Shown piece by piece: positions 23,801 to 30,715 of a stretch of 31,362 bases of DNA. This stretch comes from Saccoglossus kowalevskii (Eukaryota > Hemichordata > Enteropneusta > Harrimaniidae). Made by a program: the position numbers and the translations under genes. Position 1 is the first letter of the stretch; each line of letters starts with the position of its first letter. A model generated the notes under the pieces. It made no database searches. It was not told the origin of the DNA and worked only from the letters and a program-made list of their open reading frames with translations. The stretch spans positions 407,308-438,669 of the forward strand of contig NW_003130357.1 in NCBI RefSeq assembly GCF_000003605.2. Direction: 5' to 3'.

Positions 23801-26185
23801 TCACTCTGTAGGCACGGGGTGAACTACTTAATAGGATCGTGGTGGCCTGTGTTAGAAGACCTTTATGAAGAAAACATACCAGTGTATAGATTTATACAGA
23901 GGCCTGGTGACCTCGTCTGGATAAATGCAGGGACTGTACATTGGGTACAGGCAGTGGTGAGTCACACTTTCCTCTCAGTACATGAGTGTATCTCCTTCTT
24001 GCCCCAAAGCTAGGCACCACCTTAGGCCCTGAGGTGTAGTTTTGTATACTTGAATACAATAACGTCAGGGTGATCCATGTTATAATCCATGTCGCTGTTT
24101 CCCAATAATCATTGACAATATCCACATACATATTTAGCATCTGATCAGTGCTATGGTATTCATAGTTGTCAGTTAGCAGTTTCTGCAGTTTAGATATCCT
24201 GTGCTACTCGCGAATCTACTTCTCATTGATTTTGCGGAAATCTCTCCCAGGGCTGCTTTCAATGATTGATTTCTTGTGTTATTTTGGCAGGGTTGGTGCA
24301 ATAATATAGCGTGGAATGTGGGACCACTGACAAACTATTCCTACAGACTGGCTATTGAAAGGTTTGAATGGAATAAACTACAGAGTGTAAAGTCAATTGT
24401 ACCTGTTATTCACCTCTCATGGAATATGGCGCGTAATATCAAAGTATCTGATGTCAAATTGTATGAAATGCTCAAGTAAGTTGTCTCAGAGAATGTATCA
24501 TACAGTCAGTTATAGTAATTGCTGTGGACATCAAACCCCTTTCCATATAGGTGTATTATTTCTCAGTAGTAAAATAAATACTTGTTCAAGAGTGTTAATT
24601 ATTACGATACAAATGGAAATTACGTGTTTTTTTTGCATGTGAATTAATAGATTAATAATTTCAACAAATGAGTTTTTTTTGGGGGGGGTGAAAATAAATA
24701 CATTCATTTTTCATGATATTATGTAGAATCGACAGATTTAGTTGTATTTTTAATCACACAACTGAGGCGTTTCAATAGGGCTTTGTAGAAAGTATGCAAA
24801 TCTATCAAAAAAAAAATAATGCTGTGAAGTCCAAGTTACTTAAGATGGCCATTCAAAAAAGTCTATACTCTTGTTTTTCTTTAAAAAATATGTAATGTAA
24901 TTTCATAGCATAATAGTAGCAAGACCATAATAACTACTCTCATGAATGCTCTGAGTACAACCTTAATAACAAACCAGTAAAACTCTCTTAACATTTTTTT
25001 AATGAAATAATCTGTGGGTGTATTTGAGAGCCTTTACTGCACCATGTTTTTCACAACTCGTGTGTGTAAGTGACTATTAATCAACTTTTTCAACTGTATT
25101 CCTGCAGACACTCGTGCTTTGCACTGTTATATAATCCGTGTAAGCTTGACACGTTAATTTGTTGTCACGATCTTCAAAATTTGTGTGACACATAATGCAA
25201 CAACGTCTCTTTGTCCATGCAGGTATTGTCTACTACGTACATTAAAGCAAATAATACTGACACGCGAAAGGTTGAAACAACAGGGACTTGAAATCCATTG
25301 GCAGGGAAGGAGTAAGAATGAAGCAGCGCATTATTGTGCAGACTGTGAAGTAAGTATTAAATATAGCCATTAGTTAGAAGCACCGGTATTGTACTGAGAA
25401 CTTGCCTCTGTTGTGCAGGGTCTATTTTAGTTGTGTAATGTAACCAAACATAATCATTAATTGTTAGCACGTCTCTCAAACTTGATTGCTCTTCTTCAGT
25501 CCCTGGATAACACTAATCAACCAAAGGAGAAGGGTTTGGTGATGGTTACTTGTCTTAACTGATCCATTTGTATGTTTACTTGCAGGTGGAAGTGTTTGAT
25601 ATCTTATTTACAACGGAGAAAGACAAGAAATACGAAGTGCACTGCGAGTCGTGTGCTCGTAAAGCTAGCTATAACCTTGAGGGTTTTGTTATTTTAGAGC
25701 AGTGCAAGACAGAAGACCTGTGTGCGATTTACGACAACTTCACCCTCCAAGTAGAGGTATGTATATTGCTCCTGCCATCTTCCGTGGAGGACTGTAAAAT
25801 CTGTATTAGAAGCAGCGGCTTCTATTAAAATGGTACAACGCAACAGAGGAGATGCGGCTTCTATTAGAGCATCTACACATATGAGAAATGGTGAATTTTT
25901 GGTTCTCAATTGCTCAAAAAAAATGGGTGCGACTTCTATTAGTGATGCTGCTTCTAATACAGATTTTACGGTAATGAATTAACTTGTTTCTGTTGCATAT
26001 TTCAACATCTGCATACATGTGCAATGCTTGTAAACTGTGAAGTTATAAACATTAACAGATGATGCTCAGTGGTGATTTTTAAAGTTGTATGCATGCTCCT
26101 GTACTATGTATGGAATGTCCTTTCTAACATCAAGATTAAATTCTTTTTTTCACAGCCTTCTCAGAGTCTCCAAAATTCATCATGA
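12254..26185 (+). CDS. KDM6A: KDM6A/UTX histone H3K27 demethylase, 3' part of gene (20 exons, 5' end missing)
   Basis: Twenty exons splice to 1,528 complete codons plus stop; residue numbers here count from the first complete codon. Order: TPR repeats (about 1-262), linker with conserved PSIEEAW and TPQQLQLL segments, PPPTPPP / KDKLNPPTP motif (about 1025-1050), JmjC domain (about 1195-1390), four-cysteine zinc domain (1458-1519). Fe(II) ligands by alignment to human UTX are His1273, Glu1275 and His1353; 2-oxoglutarate contacts are Lys1264 and Thr1270; zinc ligands are Cys1458, 1461, 1482 and 1485. The family removes methyl groups from H3K27me3/me2 in the nucleus as part of KMT2C/D (MLL3/4) COMPASS complexes. 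TPRs separate it from KDM6B, which lacks them. The human protein is 1,401 residues; this one would be near 1,680 because of a longer linker. All catalytic residues are present, so activity is expected. The first exon begins inside a Trp codon, so the start codon is upstream of the exons seen. Confidence 0.97.
12430..12779 (+). other. Intron 1 (350 bp)
   Basis: GTGAGT...TTTTCAG. Contains a short GCCT/GTCT tetranucleotide run near 12706-12730; nothing else notable. Confidence 0.9.
12780..12814 (+). CDS. KDM6A: KDM6A exon b: 35-bp TPR microexon
   Basis: TTTTCAG acceptor; encodes [12 protein letters not shown], matching human [12 protein letters not shown]. The donor after CAG is GCAAGT, so the following intron is GC-AG, not GT-AG. 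The reading frame continues exactly into the next exon. It supplies the first helix of a TPR. Confidence 0.95.
12815..13465 (+). other. Intron 2 (651 bp), GC-AG type
   Basis: Starts GCAAGT and ends TTTCAG. Holds the family A inverted-repeat element (12882-13072), whose left end is only 67 bp from the GC donor. Confidence 0.9.
12882..13072. mobile_element. MITE-like element, family A, copy 1 (intron 2)
   Basis: Ends CTGTAGAATACTTTATTTTC and, on the opposite strand, CTGTGGAATACTTTATTTTC: inverted repeats of about 22 bp with two mismatches, flanked by TA on both sides (12880-12881 and 13073-13074). 191 bp with no coding capacity. The TA flanks fit insertion by a Tc1/mariner-type transposase, but no transposase gene is in the window. 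Confidence 0.8.
13466..13559 (+). CDS. KDM6A: KDM6A exon c: TPR segment
   Basis: TTTCAG acceptor, 31 codons [16 protein letters not shown]...LRQL plus one base, GTAAGT donor. Corresponds to human RKYHSAKEAYEQLLQ...LQQL, the second helix of the TPR begun in the 35-bp exon. Confidence 0.96.
13745..13970 (+). CDS. KDM6A: KDM6A exon d: two TPRs
   Basis: CCCCAG acceptor. Encodes [13 protein letters not shown]...[19 protein letters not shown]...[12 protein letters not shown], then [24 protein letters not shown] and [14 protein letters not shown] are near-identical to human UTX, so these TPRs are very slowly evolving, as expected of a protein-docking surface. Confidence 0.97.
13971..15135 (+). other. 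Intron 4 (1,165 bp)
   Basis: GTAAGT...CTTAG. AT-rich, with A/T homopolymers and a G run near 15053-15059. No exon or repeat recognised; the short open frames in it have no protein-like features. Confidence 0.9.
15136..15267 (+). CDS. KDM6A: KDM6A exon e: TPR
   Basis: CCCTTAG acceptor, 43 full codons [20 protein letters not shown]...[15 protein letters not shown] donor. Matches human [23 protein letters not shown]...YESCNQP. The split Gly and Arg codons at its two ends join correctly with the neighbouring exons. Confidence 0.97.
15359..15481 (+). CDS. KDM6A: KDM6A exon f: last TPR
   Basis: Long T tract and TTTGCAG acceptor after a 91-bp intron, the shortest in the gene. Encodes [17 protein letters not shown]...LSRIKVLQ...LQNK, equivalent to human DAIKCYLNATRSKSCSN...AARIKYLQ. 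GTAAGT donor. Ends the TPR array. Confidence 0.95.
15482..16410 (+). other. Intron 6 (929 bp)
   Basis: GTAAGT...TTCTAG. Nothing beyond AT-rich sequence recognised. Confidence 0.9.
16411..16504 (+). CDS. KDM6A: KDM6A exon g: conserved post-TPR motif
   Basis: TTTTCTAG acceptor, 31 codons [20 protein letters not shown]...GTDIQ, GTTTGT donor. [20 protein letters not shown] is essentially identical to human UTX and marks the junction between the TPR array and the disordered linker. Ends in phase 0, the first of a run of phase-0 junctions. Confidence 0.97.
16505..17095 (+). other. Intron 7 (591 bp)
   Basis: GTTTGT...AATAG. About half of it is the composite family A element at 16576-16861. Confidence 0.9.
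16576..16861. mobile_element. MITE-like element(s), family A, composite copy (intron 7)
   Basis: The inner element 16605-16743 has ends CTGTAAAATACTTTATTT and, inverted, CTGTAAAATAATTTATTT, with TA at 16603-16604 and 16744-16745. Its interior (AAAAATCAGTGAAAATA..., TTTTCAGCAAAAATTAATTC) aligns with the intron 2 copy. Outside it lie a further CTGTAAAAC end at 16576 and a GTACTTTACAG end at 16861, each next to TA, suggesting one copy nested in or fused to another. Confidence 0.7.
17096..17290 (+). CDS. KDM6A: KDM6A exon h: linker exon with basic NLS-like cluster
   Basis: TTAATTAAATAG acceptor, 65 codons, GTAAGT donor. Begins [15 protein letters not shown] and ends [13 protein letters not shown]. 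The two basic groups (KRPR and KRR) separated by a short spacer look like a nuclear localisation signal. It is a phase 0/0 exon of 195 nt, so skipping it would keep the frame. Assignment rests on the continuous frame between two certain exons and good splice sites; the sequence itself is poorly conserved. Confidence 0.85.
17521..19329 (+). CDS. KDM6A: KDM6A exon i: giant 1,809-bp linker exon with polyQ
   Basis: ATCTTTCAG acceptor, 603 codons open throughout, GTGAGT donor. Near its start [22 protein letters not shown]...VLQQLE is the counterpart of human [20 protein letters not shown]...LEQLE. A 15-glutamine tract follows at 17770-17814. The rest is rich in Ser, Asn, Gln, Thr, Pro and Met, with no recognisable domain, and should be intrinsically disordered. 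UTX linkers of this kind are associated with condensate formation. Phase 0 at both ends. Confidence 0.93.
17770..17814 (+). repeat. CAA/CAG trinucleotide tract encoding Gln15
   Basis: Fifteen in-frame glutamine codons: CAA2, CAG9, CAA3, CAG1. The pure CAG core is nine units, capped on both sides by CAA, which usually makes such tracts more stable. Lies in the giant linker exon just after the conserved TPQQLQLL segment. Confidence 0.97.
19330..19672 (+). other. Intron 9 (343 bp)
   Basis: GTGAGT...CTGCAG. The linker frame runs open for 66 more codons into this intron by chance, so retention would give a hydrophobic tail and a stop at 19528-19530. No other feature seen. Confidence 0.88.
19673..19948 (+). 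CDS. KDM6A: KDM6A exon j: proline-rich KDKLNPPTP motif
   Basis: ACTGCAG acceptor, 92 codons, GTAAGT donor. Encodes [40 protein letters not shown] and [15 protein letters not shown], matching human [40 protein letters not shown] and [12 protein letters not shown]. This is the conserved lead-in to the catalytic module. Phase 0/0. Confidence 0.97.
19949..20709 (+). other. Intron 10 (761 bp)
   Basis: GTAAGT...TTCAG. No exon recognised. A short frame around 20360-20450 faintly recalls the tail of a LINE reverse transcriptase but is too weak to call. Confidence 0.88.
20710..20886 (+). CDS. KDM6A: KDM6A exon k: catalytic-module N-terminal segment
   Basis: CATTCAG acceptor, 59 codons [16 protein letters not shown]...[20 protein letters not shown]...EVRTQ, GTAGGT donor. 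Matches human LENKRDAFFPPLHQFC...[35 protein letters not shown]. In the human structure this part packs against the JmjC barrel. Phase 0/0. Confidence 0.97.
20887..21554 (+). other. Intron 11 (668 bp)
   Basis: GTAGGT...AACAG. Ends in a T10A10 block (21532-21551) immediately before the CAG. Otherwise nothing recognised. Confidence 0.9.
21555..21689 (+). CDS. KDM6A: KDM6A exon l: pre-JmjC segment
   Basis: Encodes [18 protein letters not shown]...[19 protein letters not shown] (45 codons), near-identical to human LLQPADENWDPTGTKKIW...[24 protein letters not shown] donor. The acceptor is odd: ten T then ten A stand directly before the CAG, so the AG is not preceded by pyrimidines. Phase 0/0. Confidence 0.95.
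21977..22086 (+). CDS. KDM6A: KDM6A exon m: acidic/basic hinge
   Basis: CTTGTAG acceptor, 36 codons [20 protein letters not shown]...[11 protein letters not shown] plus two bases, GTAAGC donor. Parallels human [20 protein letters not shown] but with an extra Gln/Met-rich insert. A flexible, poorly conserved hinge before the JmjC core. Confidence 0.93.
22087..22553 (+). other. Intron 13 (467 bp)
   Basis: GTAAGC...GACAG. Nothing recognised. Confidence 0.9.
22554..22637 (+). CDS. KDM6A: KDM6A exon n: start of JmjC core
   Basis: GTTGACAG acceptor, then [20 protein letters not shown] and VDLSDDK, GTAAGT donor after a split Lys codon. Human counterpart: [24 protein letters not shown]. Confidence 0.96.
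22638..23134 (+). other. Intron 14 (497 bp)
   Basis: GTAAGT...GATAG. Nothing recognised. Confidence 0.9.
23135..23398 (+). CDS. KDM6A: KDM6A exon o: JmjC domain with HxE iron site
   Basis: TTGATAG acceptor, 87 codons, GTAAGT donor. Contains [39 protein letters not shown] and [19 protein letters not shown]. The first iron ligands are His at 23286-23288 and Glu at 23292-23294 (HQE). Lys nine residues before the His and Thr three residues before it are the 2-oxoglutarate contacts seen in human UTX (K1137, T1143). No catalytic residue is lost. Confidence 0.98.
23399..23811 (+). other. Intron 15 (413 bp)
   Basis: GTAAGT...TGTAG, splitting a Lys codon between the two JmjC exons that carry iron ligands. 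Nothing else recognised. Confidence 0.9.
23812..23956 (+). CDS. KDM6A: KDM6A exon p: JmjC domain with distal iron His
   Basis: CTCTGTAG acceptor, 48 codons [20 protein letters not shown]...[20 protein letters not shown]...WVQAV, GTGAGT donor. The His codon at 23939-23941 in GTVHW is the third iron ligand (human His1226). Retention of the next intron would add 14 codons and then a stop, truncating the enzyme. Confidence 0.98.
23957..24290 (+). other. Intron 16 (334 bp)
   Basis: GTGAGT...GGCAG. In-frame stop 14 codons in. Nothing else recognised. Confidence 0.9.
24291..24475 (+). CDS. KDM6A: KDM6A exon q: end of JmjC barrel and helical linker
   Basis: TTTGGCAG acceptor, 61 codons [20 protein letters not shown]...[16 protein letters not shown]...[20 protein letters not shown] donor. 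Matches human [38 protein letters not shown] closely. Closes the JmjC barrel and begins the helical linker to the zinc domain. Confidence 0.98.
24476..25222 (+). other. Intron 17 (747 bp)
   Basis: GTAAGT...TGCAG. AT-rich with a T8-G8-type block near 24673-24688. No exon or mobile element recognised. Confidence 0.9.
25223..25349 (+). CDS. KDM6A: KDM6A exon r: zinc domain, first CxxC
   Basis: CCATGCAG acceptor, 42 full codons [17 protein letters not shown]...[10 protein letters not shown]...HYCADCE, GTAAGT donor. CADC gives the first pair of zinc ligands (human C1331/C1334). The zinc domain of UTX reads residues of histone H3 near position 17-21 and helps select H3K27. Confidence 0.97.
25586..25756 (+). 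CDS. KDM6A: KDM6A exon s: zinc domain, second CxxC
   Basis: ACTTGCAG acceptor, 57 codons [40 protein letters not shown] and [23 protein letters not shown] donor. HCESC supplies the second zinc ligand pair (human C1358/C1361). Reading through the donor would add 23 residues ending inside the inverted-repeat element that starts 35 bp into the intron. Confidence 0.97.
25757..26155 (+). other. Intron 19 (399 bp)
   Basis: GTATGT...CACAG. Almost half of it is the family B element at 25792-25971. Confidence 0.9.
25792..25971. mobile_element. MITE-like element, family B, copy 1 (intron 19)
   Basis: Left end CTGTAAAATCTGTATTAGAA and right end (inverted) CCGTAAAATCTGTATTAGAA; the match continues through GCAGC. 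180 bp with no coding capacity. A motif of the form GCGGCTTCTATTA appears four times inside, all in the same orientation, with more divergence in the last two. TA follows the right end. Lies 35 bp past the donor of the second zinc exon. Confidence 0.8.
26156..26185 (+). CDS. KDM6A: KDM6A terminal coding exon
   Basis: TTTTTTTCACAG acceptor, nine codons PSQSLQNSS, then TGA. The short Pro/Ser tail ending SS parallels the human C-terminus APPLPSASS, which supports this as the natural end. Confidence 0.9.
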   Translation, partial: PSQSLQNSS

Positions 26186-26327
26186 CATGGATGCTACTCT
26201 CAGAAGAGTAATTATATTCAAGAAAACCTGCAAAATATTTACTTCCTAGTTTGACGTTTCTATTAGTAAGCGTGAGTAATTTGCACAGTGCAAGTTTAGA
26301 TATAGTAAAGGAACTGATCGGTCCAGC

Positions 26328-26357
26328 TTGTTGTTGTTGTTGTTGTTGCTGCTGCTG
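26328..26357. repeat. (TTG)7(CTG)3 trinucleotide tract in 3' UTR
   Basis: Seven TTG units then three CTG units, about 145 bases after the stop codon. The minus strand reads CAG3 CAA7, but no gene is supported on that strand. Confidence 0.93.
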
Positions 26358-26532
26358 CATCCATCTCTCACTGCTGCATTGGTACATTCAAACTTTTTTC
26401 TTTCTATAAGTGTAATACGTTATACTTGGCATGTCGTTACGAACGTTCTATATATTTTTAACCTGTAAATTATTAATTTCCCGGGACGACATTGAATGCT
26501 AAAAAGCTGCCAAACAGTTGTCCATATTATGC

Positions 26533-26538
26533 AATAAA
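26533..26538 (+). terminator. Candidate proximal poly(A) signal
   Basis: AATAAA in GCAATAAAGCTGTTGCAT, 348 bases after the stop codon. Confidence 0.4.
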
Positions 26539-28639
26539 GCTGTTGCATAAATTCGATCCAACACTTCATCAGTGATGTACCTCTAAGATGCATGTTTGGC
26601 AACAGACGCTGGGTTTGTGAGACTTACATCTTGGTAGACAGTAACAATTTGGAATACACCACTTGAATATTGGTGTGATATCGATCAGCTTCCTTCTTTA
26701 GGGAATAAGACGATTCTTTGTGACCTGAAATCTTCCAAGACATACTATGCATCTGTATGTCTGATAACAAGTTGTACCCTGGCCCTTTTCACCCTTATTT
26801 CTTTGTAATGTGCTGCTTGTCAATTGTTTAAAATGTCAAAGACAAATCTCAAAGAAGGCCTTCATATAAAATATATAGTGCTCACTGTGTAAATTTGGCT
26901 AGGTGATGTGCTGTAAGCTTTCTTTGTGTTTTATGATACATTCATCATAAATGGGCACTGCCCTTTCTAGCCATGTTTTTTGTTTCTCGCTGTACCACCT
27001 GCTATAATCTGTAATGTTATCACACGAAAACAATATGTATTGTGGCTGCAAGTTTGTTTCCATACACCTAAGCTCACAATATCATCAACTAACTGGCAGA
27101 CAATACAGCAGTGTTGCAAGCAGTGTTGCTTTCAGGAAGCCAGTAGATTGTGTGTCAATTTAAAGGCACTCCTTGCAATACAGCTGTGTATCGTTGGCTA
27201 ATCAGCTGACTATTGCTGGTTTAATTAGTGAAAACTATTTTGTCACAGTAACAGATACCGGACTGGTTAAAATGATATGATGTATTTATCAATCAATCTG
27301 CTTTCAATCTAACTCGTCCTTTTCTACCTATCTGACTATAATATGGAGTGTGCAGATATTGTTTGTGTTGTAATCGTTTTAAGCAGAGTCTTAAATTCAG
27401 GTGCTGGTTGCTCGACTCTTAGCAACATGTGCTATTTGCGTCTTCAACCCAAATGAGAGATATTATTGCACCTCTTATTCAGAAGTAGATTGAATAACTG
27501 AAAAAAACAAAATAATGATGCAAATAACGATTTGGTGATGTTGTAAAATGTGGAGAACTACAGTATTGAAGAGAGCATTTTCGATCCTTCACCCCAGGTG
27601 TTAAGGTAGAAGAATACACCAGTGTTATTTTCTGACCACCATTCGTGCAGAGTTAGTTAGCTGTAGCTTTAGGTACTGCGTACTTACATAAAAGAGGCTT
27701 GAAACAAATTTCTTATTTTGCTCTGTCTGTCATCTGTGTGTGTCTCCGTGGAAATTTGTATTTCTTTTCTGTGCCAGTCCAAGTAAGATTTGTCAGAGAA
27801 AAATATATTGGAATTATTTGTGCCTTGGCTAACTGTGGTTACGTTGTATAGTGCGTGCTTTTGTACAGCTGCTGTTTCTTCTGGTTCATATAGTTGAGTT
27901 ACATGTTCATGAGCAAATGAATTGCTGCTTATAAATAGGGAGAAGTGTGTGATAGAATATTTTACTAGTGAATATTGCTTTTCTTGTACTTGAACAAGTG
28001 CATGATGGGAAATTCCACCGGTGAATGCCACTTTTCTTGCATATCTTGAATTTGTGTAAAAACAAAATCTTTGAATTCAGCACAAAAATATTGTGTTACA
28101 ACAAAAATGTCTGTAGTTTACATTTTCTTGAAAACTTGTAAATCATTTAATTATTTAGAGAACTTTTTTCCATAACAAAAATTAAAAGGTTTACAAAAAA
28201 ACAAAAAAAAAAACTTTGTACATTTTTACATTACAAGTTTCAACTTGAAAGAAAATTAGTTGAATTTTATACTAAGTTTGTTTTGTCAGATGTTTTCAGT
28301 TCATGTCAGCATAAAAAGTTTTCAGAGAAATATTTTTTTTCTTTTTCATTTTGCTTGCACATAAGGTGTCTGGATTTTTTCCCTTCAAGATTTAGACTAG
28401 TGAAGAATTTCTGCATTTTGAATTAGTCCAGCTATCCTTTGTGTTATGTACAGAATTAAAACCAATAACCTTGGCATGTCAATAGCAATTGGGCTATTTC
28501 TTTTTTTTTTCCTTTTTTTTTTTCTGTGAATTATTGAAATGATACTTTTGGTTGTATACATTATACAGGAAAACATTATTAAAAAAGTTAATACTGAAGA
28601 ACGTTATCTTGCTGGATTCTATATTGTATCTTATTTATA

Positions 28640-28645
28640 AATAAA
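28640..28645 (+). terminator. Candidate distal poly(A) signal
   Basis: AATAAA inside TTATAAATAAATATTTATT, followed within 40 bases by a T/G-containing stretch. Overlaps AU-rich ATTTA motifs. Confidence 0.4.
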
Positions 28646-28660
28646 TATTTATTGCCATGA

Positions 28661-29160
28661 CAATAACTTGCTGCCATTGTTATCAATCTTACCAATGTGC
28701 TTGTGTTTATGGGTCGCACAGTACAAATGAAACTCTCTTCATATTCTGACTGCTATAATACATTAAAAAGTGTACTATTTTATATAAACTGTGTTGTATA
28801 TACAACATGACTGAGCAACCTTAACTGCCCCCCCCCCCTTTTTCGGATTAAGAAATAATTGGTTTTCACAGAAATTGCCGCTCAAATTTGTGAGAGTTTG
28901 TGGTTGTGACCTATAAAAAGTAGTTTGGAATGTAAGCATGTTAATATTTTTGAAAACAAGTCATTAAAAAGACAGTCCCCGTATTTTTTCAAAGAGAATC
29001 TCTTATGAGCTAAACACCAGACATTCCTAAAAAAAGACTTGATTGTGCAAAAAACAATTTCATGAAATTCCAGGAGAAAGCAATTGAAGTTGGTGTGGTT
29101 AGTATTATGGTCTGTTACGTCAGTGGTGTGTTGGTATTTGCTGGTAGTATGACTGCCCTC
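28661..29160. other. Intergenic or distal UTR, nothing recognised
   Basis: AT-rich, with a C run at about 28827-28838. The open frames on the minus strand show no domain, motif or compositional sign of coding. Confidence 0.5.
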
Positions 29161-30460
29161 ACAAGACATCTTTACTACCTATTACGACAGACATGATACA
29201 ATATGGAGCAACTTTATTTGGGCTTTTTTGAGTTTAATTAGATCTGTCGGGGATTCGGCTTGGAAACTGCATTTGTCACACAAAGTAGTTGCAAGTCTAT
29301 TTTTATATAGAACAAATGAAATAGCGGCATTTATATGCTCCTTTTTGAGAAAGTTTGAACCAAATTGGTCAAAGCATGTTTGAGAAATTACTTTAGATAT
29401 GCAAAACCAAAACAAAATGGCTACCAGTCGGCCATTTGAGTCAAAATGAAAAAAAAAAAAATCAGGCATCCAACATATCGAGTTTAATACAATTCAACCT
29501 AAGCATGTCTTAAAAAAAAAAATGTGCGCTTTAGTGCATTTTTTTTAAATGGCTGCAAAGTCTACAATCTAATTGGATTGTGATGCAGACCAAATTTCGT
29601 TGATGTGCTAGAATTACAATTGTCTGTGCAGCAAGAATTTGATATAAGCAGAATTGTGCAAAAATGTCATCAAACTAAATGGCCGACAGTTGACTATCTT
29701 GGATTTGATTGTAACACAAATCAACTTTTGTTTGATGTGCTGCAACACAATTTTCTGTGAACAAAGTTTGGACCTAAAGCCAAAATGTGTGAAAAAGGAC
29801 AAAATGGCTTCTTTGTAAAATAGTATTGCATCTGTACCAAATCTAATAATTATAGGCAAAAATGAACAATTTCGAAAAATAATGTTGTGCCTCACAGGTG
29901 TTGCCCATTTTCTCGGTTTAAACAGAATCACCCAGCACAACTTAGAAATAATGCTCTATCAAAATAAAATGTAGGTTTTTAGGCTATTATTGGGTTGGCC
30001 ATTTAGTATCTAAACAGAAAAAAAAAATCTGTTCATGAAATGAAATCAGATAGGTGCTGAAAATGGTTTGCATAAAGTTTCCATGTTCATTCTATCATGG
30101 TTACTGGAAGAATTAACTGTGATTGTATGTACCAAATTGCAAGATCAGCTTCCAGAATAGATTTTTTACCGTTAATTTGGTCTCCATTCAACCATTAAAT
30201 AAGTCTGTGCATGTATGTTGCATGATGGACATGTAAATTTGAATGTAATCAGTCGAGGCATGTCAGAGATGAGGACATGGAACGAAATTTGTAAAAATAT
30301 TCACAAGACGACTGCCAATTTGAACCAATCAGGAGGAAAACAAAATTATGTGCTACATGTACATGCATGTCCTTGCAGAGCTGTGTTTTAGAATAGTGGA
30401 AATGATTGCACAAAAATGGCTGCCATTCAGCCATCTTGAAATAAATTATGAATCAAATGT
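29161..30460. repeat. Degenerate ~130-bp tandem/dispersed repeat (AAAATGGC motif)
   Basis: A motif of the form AAAATGGCTRCCAGTCGGCCAT recurs near 29414, 29677, 29801 and 30413, often followed by TTTGA or CTTGA. GATGTGCT followed by ACACAATTTTCTGTG-like sequence recurs at 29602 and 29734, a period of about 132 bp. This looks like an old interspersed repeat made of related subunits. It is non-coding, and its borders are approximate. Confidence 0.5.
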
Positions 30461-30552
30461 GCGTGTGTGTGTTGAGTGTAATCTACTGATTGGTGTCCGA
30501 GATACAGGTGTGGATGGAAAGGTGAAAATATAAGACATTTGAATGAAGACTA

Positions 30553-30715
30553 CTGTAAAATCTGTATTAGAAGCCGCACCCATTCTTTTTGAAAAATTGA
30601 GAACCAAAAATTCACCATTTCTCATACATGTAGATGATCTAATAAAAGCCGCATCCTATCTGTTCCATTGTACCATTTTACACATGTAATAGTGGCCGAA
30701 GCTTCATTTTAAAGT
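30553..30715. mobile_element. MITE-like element, family B, copy 2 (3' flank, opposite orientation)
   Basis: Begins CTGTAAAATCTGTATTAGAA after TA and aligns along nearly its whole length with the reverse complement of the intron 19 copy, including GAGAACCAAAAATTCACCAT. It lacks one roughly 19-bp internal unit, and its right end is degraded, so the end coordinate is approximate. Confidence 0.75.

Larger units (their letters stand above)
26186..28660 (+). other. KDM6A: Probable KDM6A 3' UTR (end uncertain)
   Basis: Non-coding sequence after the TGA. Candidate poly(A) signals AATAAA occur at 26533-26538 and 28640-28645, giving a short (about 0.4 kb) or long (about 2.5 kb) UTR. A TTG/CTG tract lies at 26328-26357. 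AT content is high and ATTTA motifs lie close to the distal signal. The true end needs transcript data. Confidence 0.45.

Noticed and set aside
26136-26387. Minus-strand 83-codon frame with a Gln run
   Set aside because: The Gln run is the complement of the 3' UTR TTG/CTG tract and there is no other support for a gene.
29182-29940. Minus-strand frames of 95 and 108 codons in the 3' flank
   Set aside because: They fall in the degenerate repeat, lack any recognisable motif and have biased residues from homopolymers.
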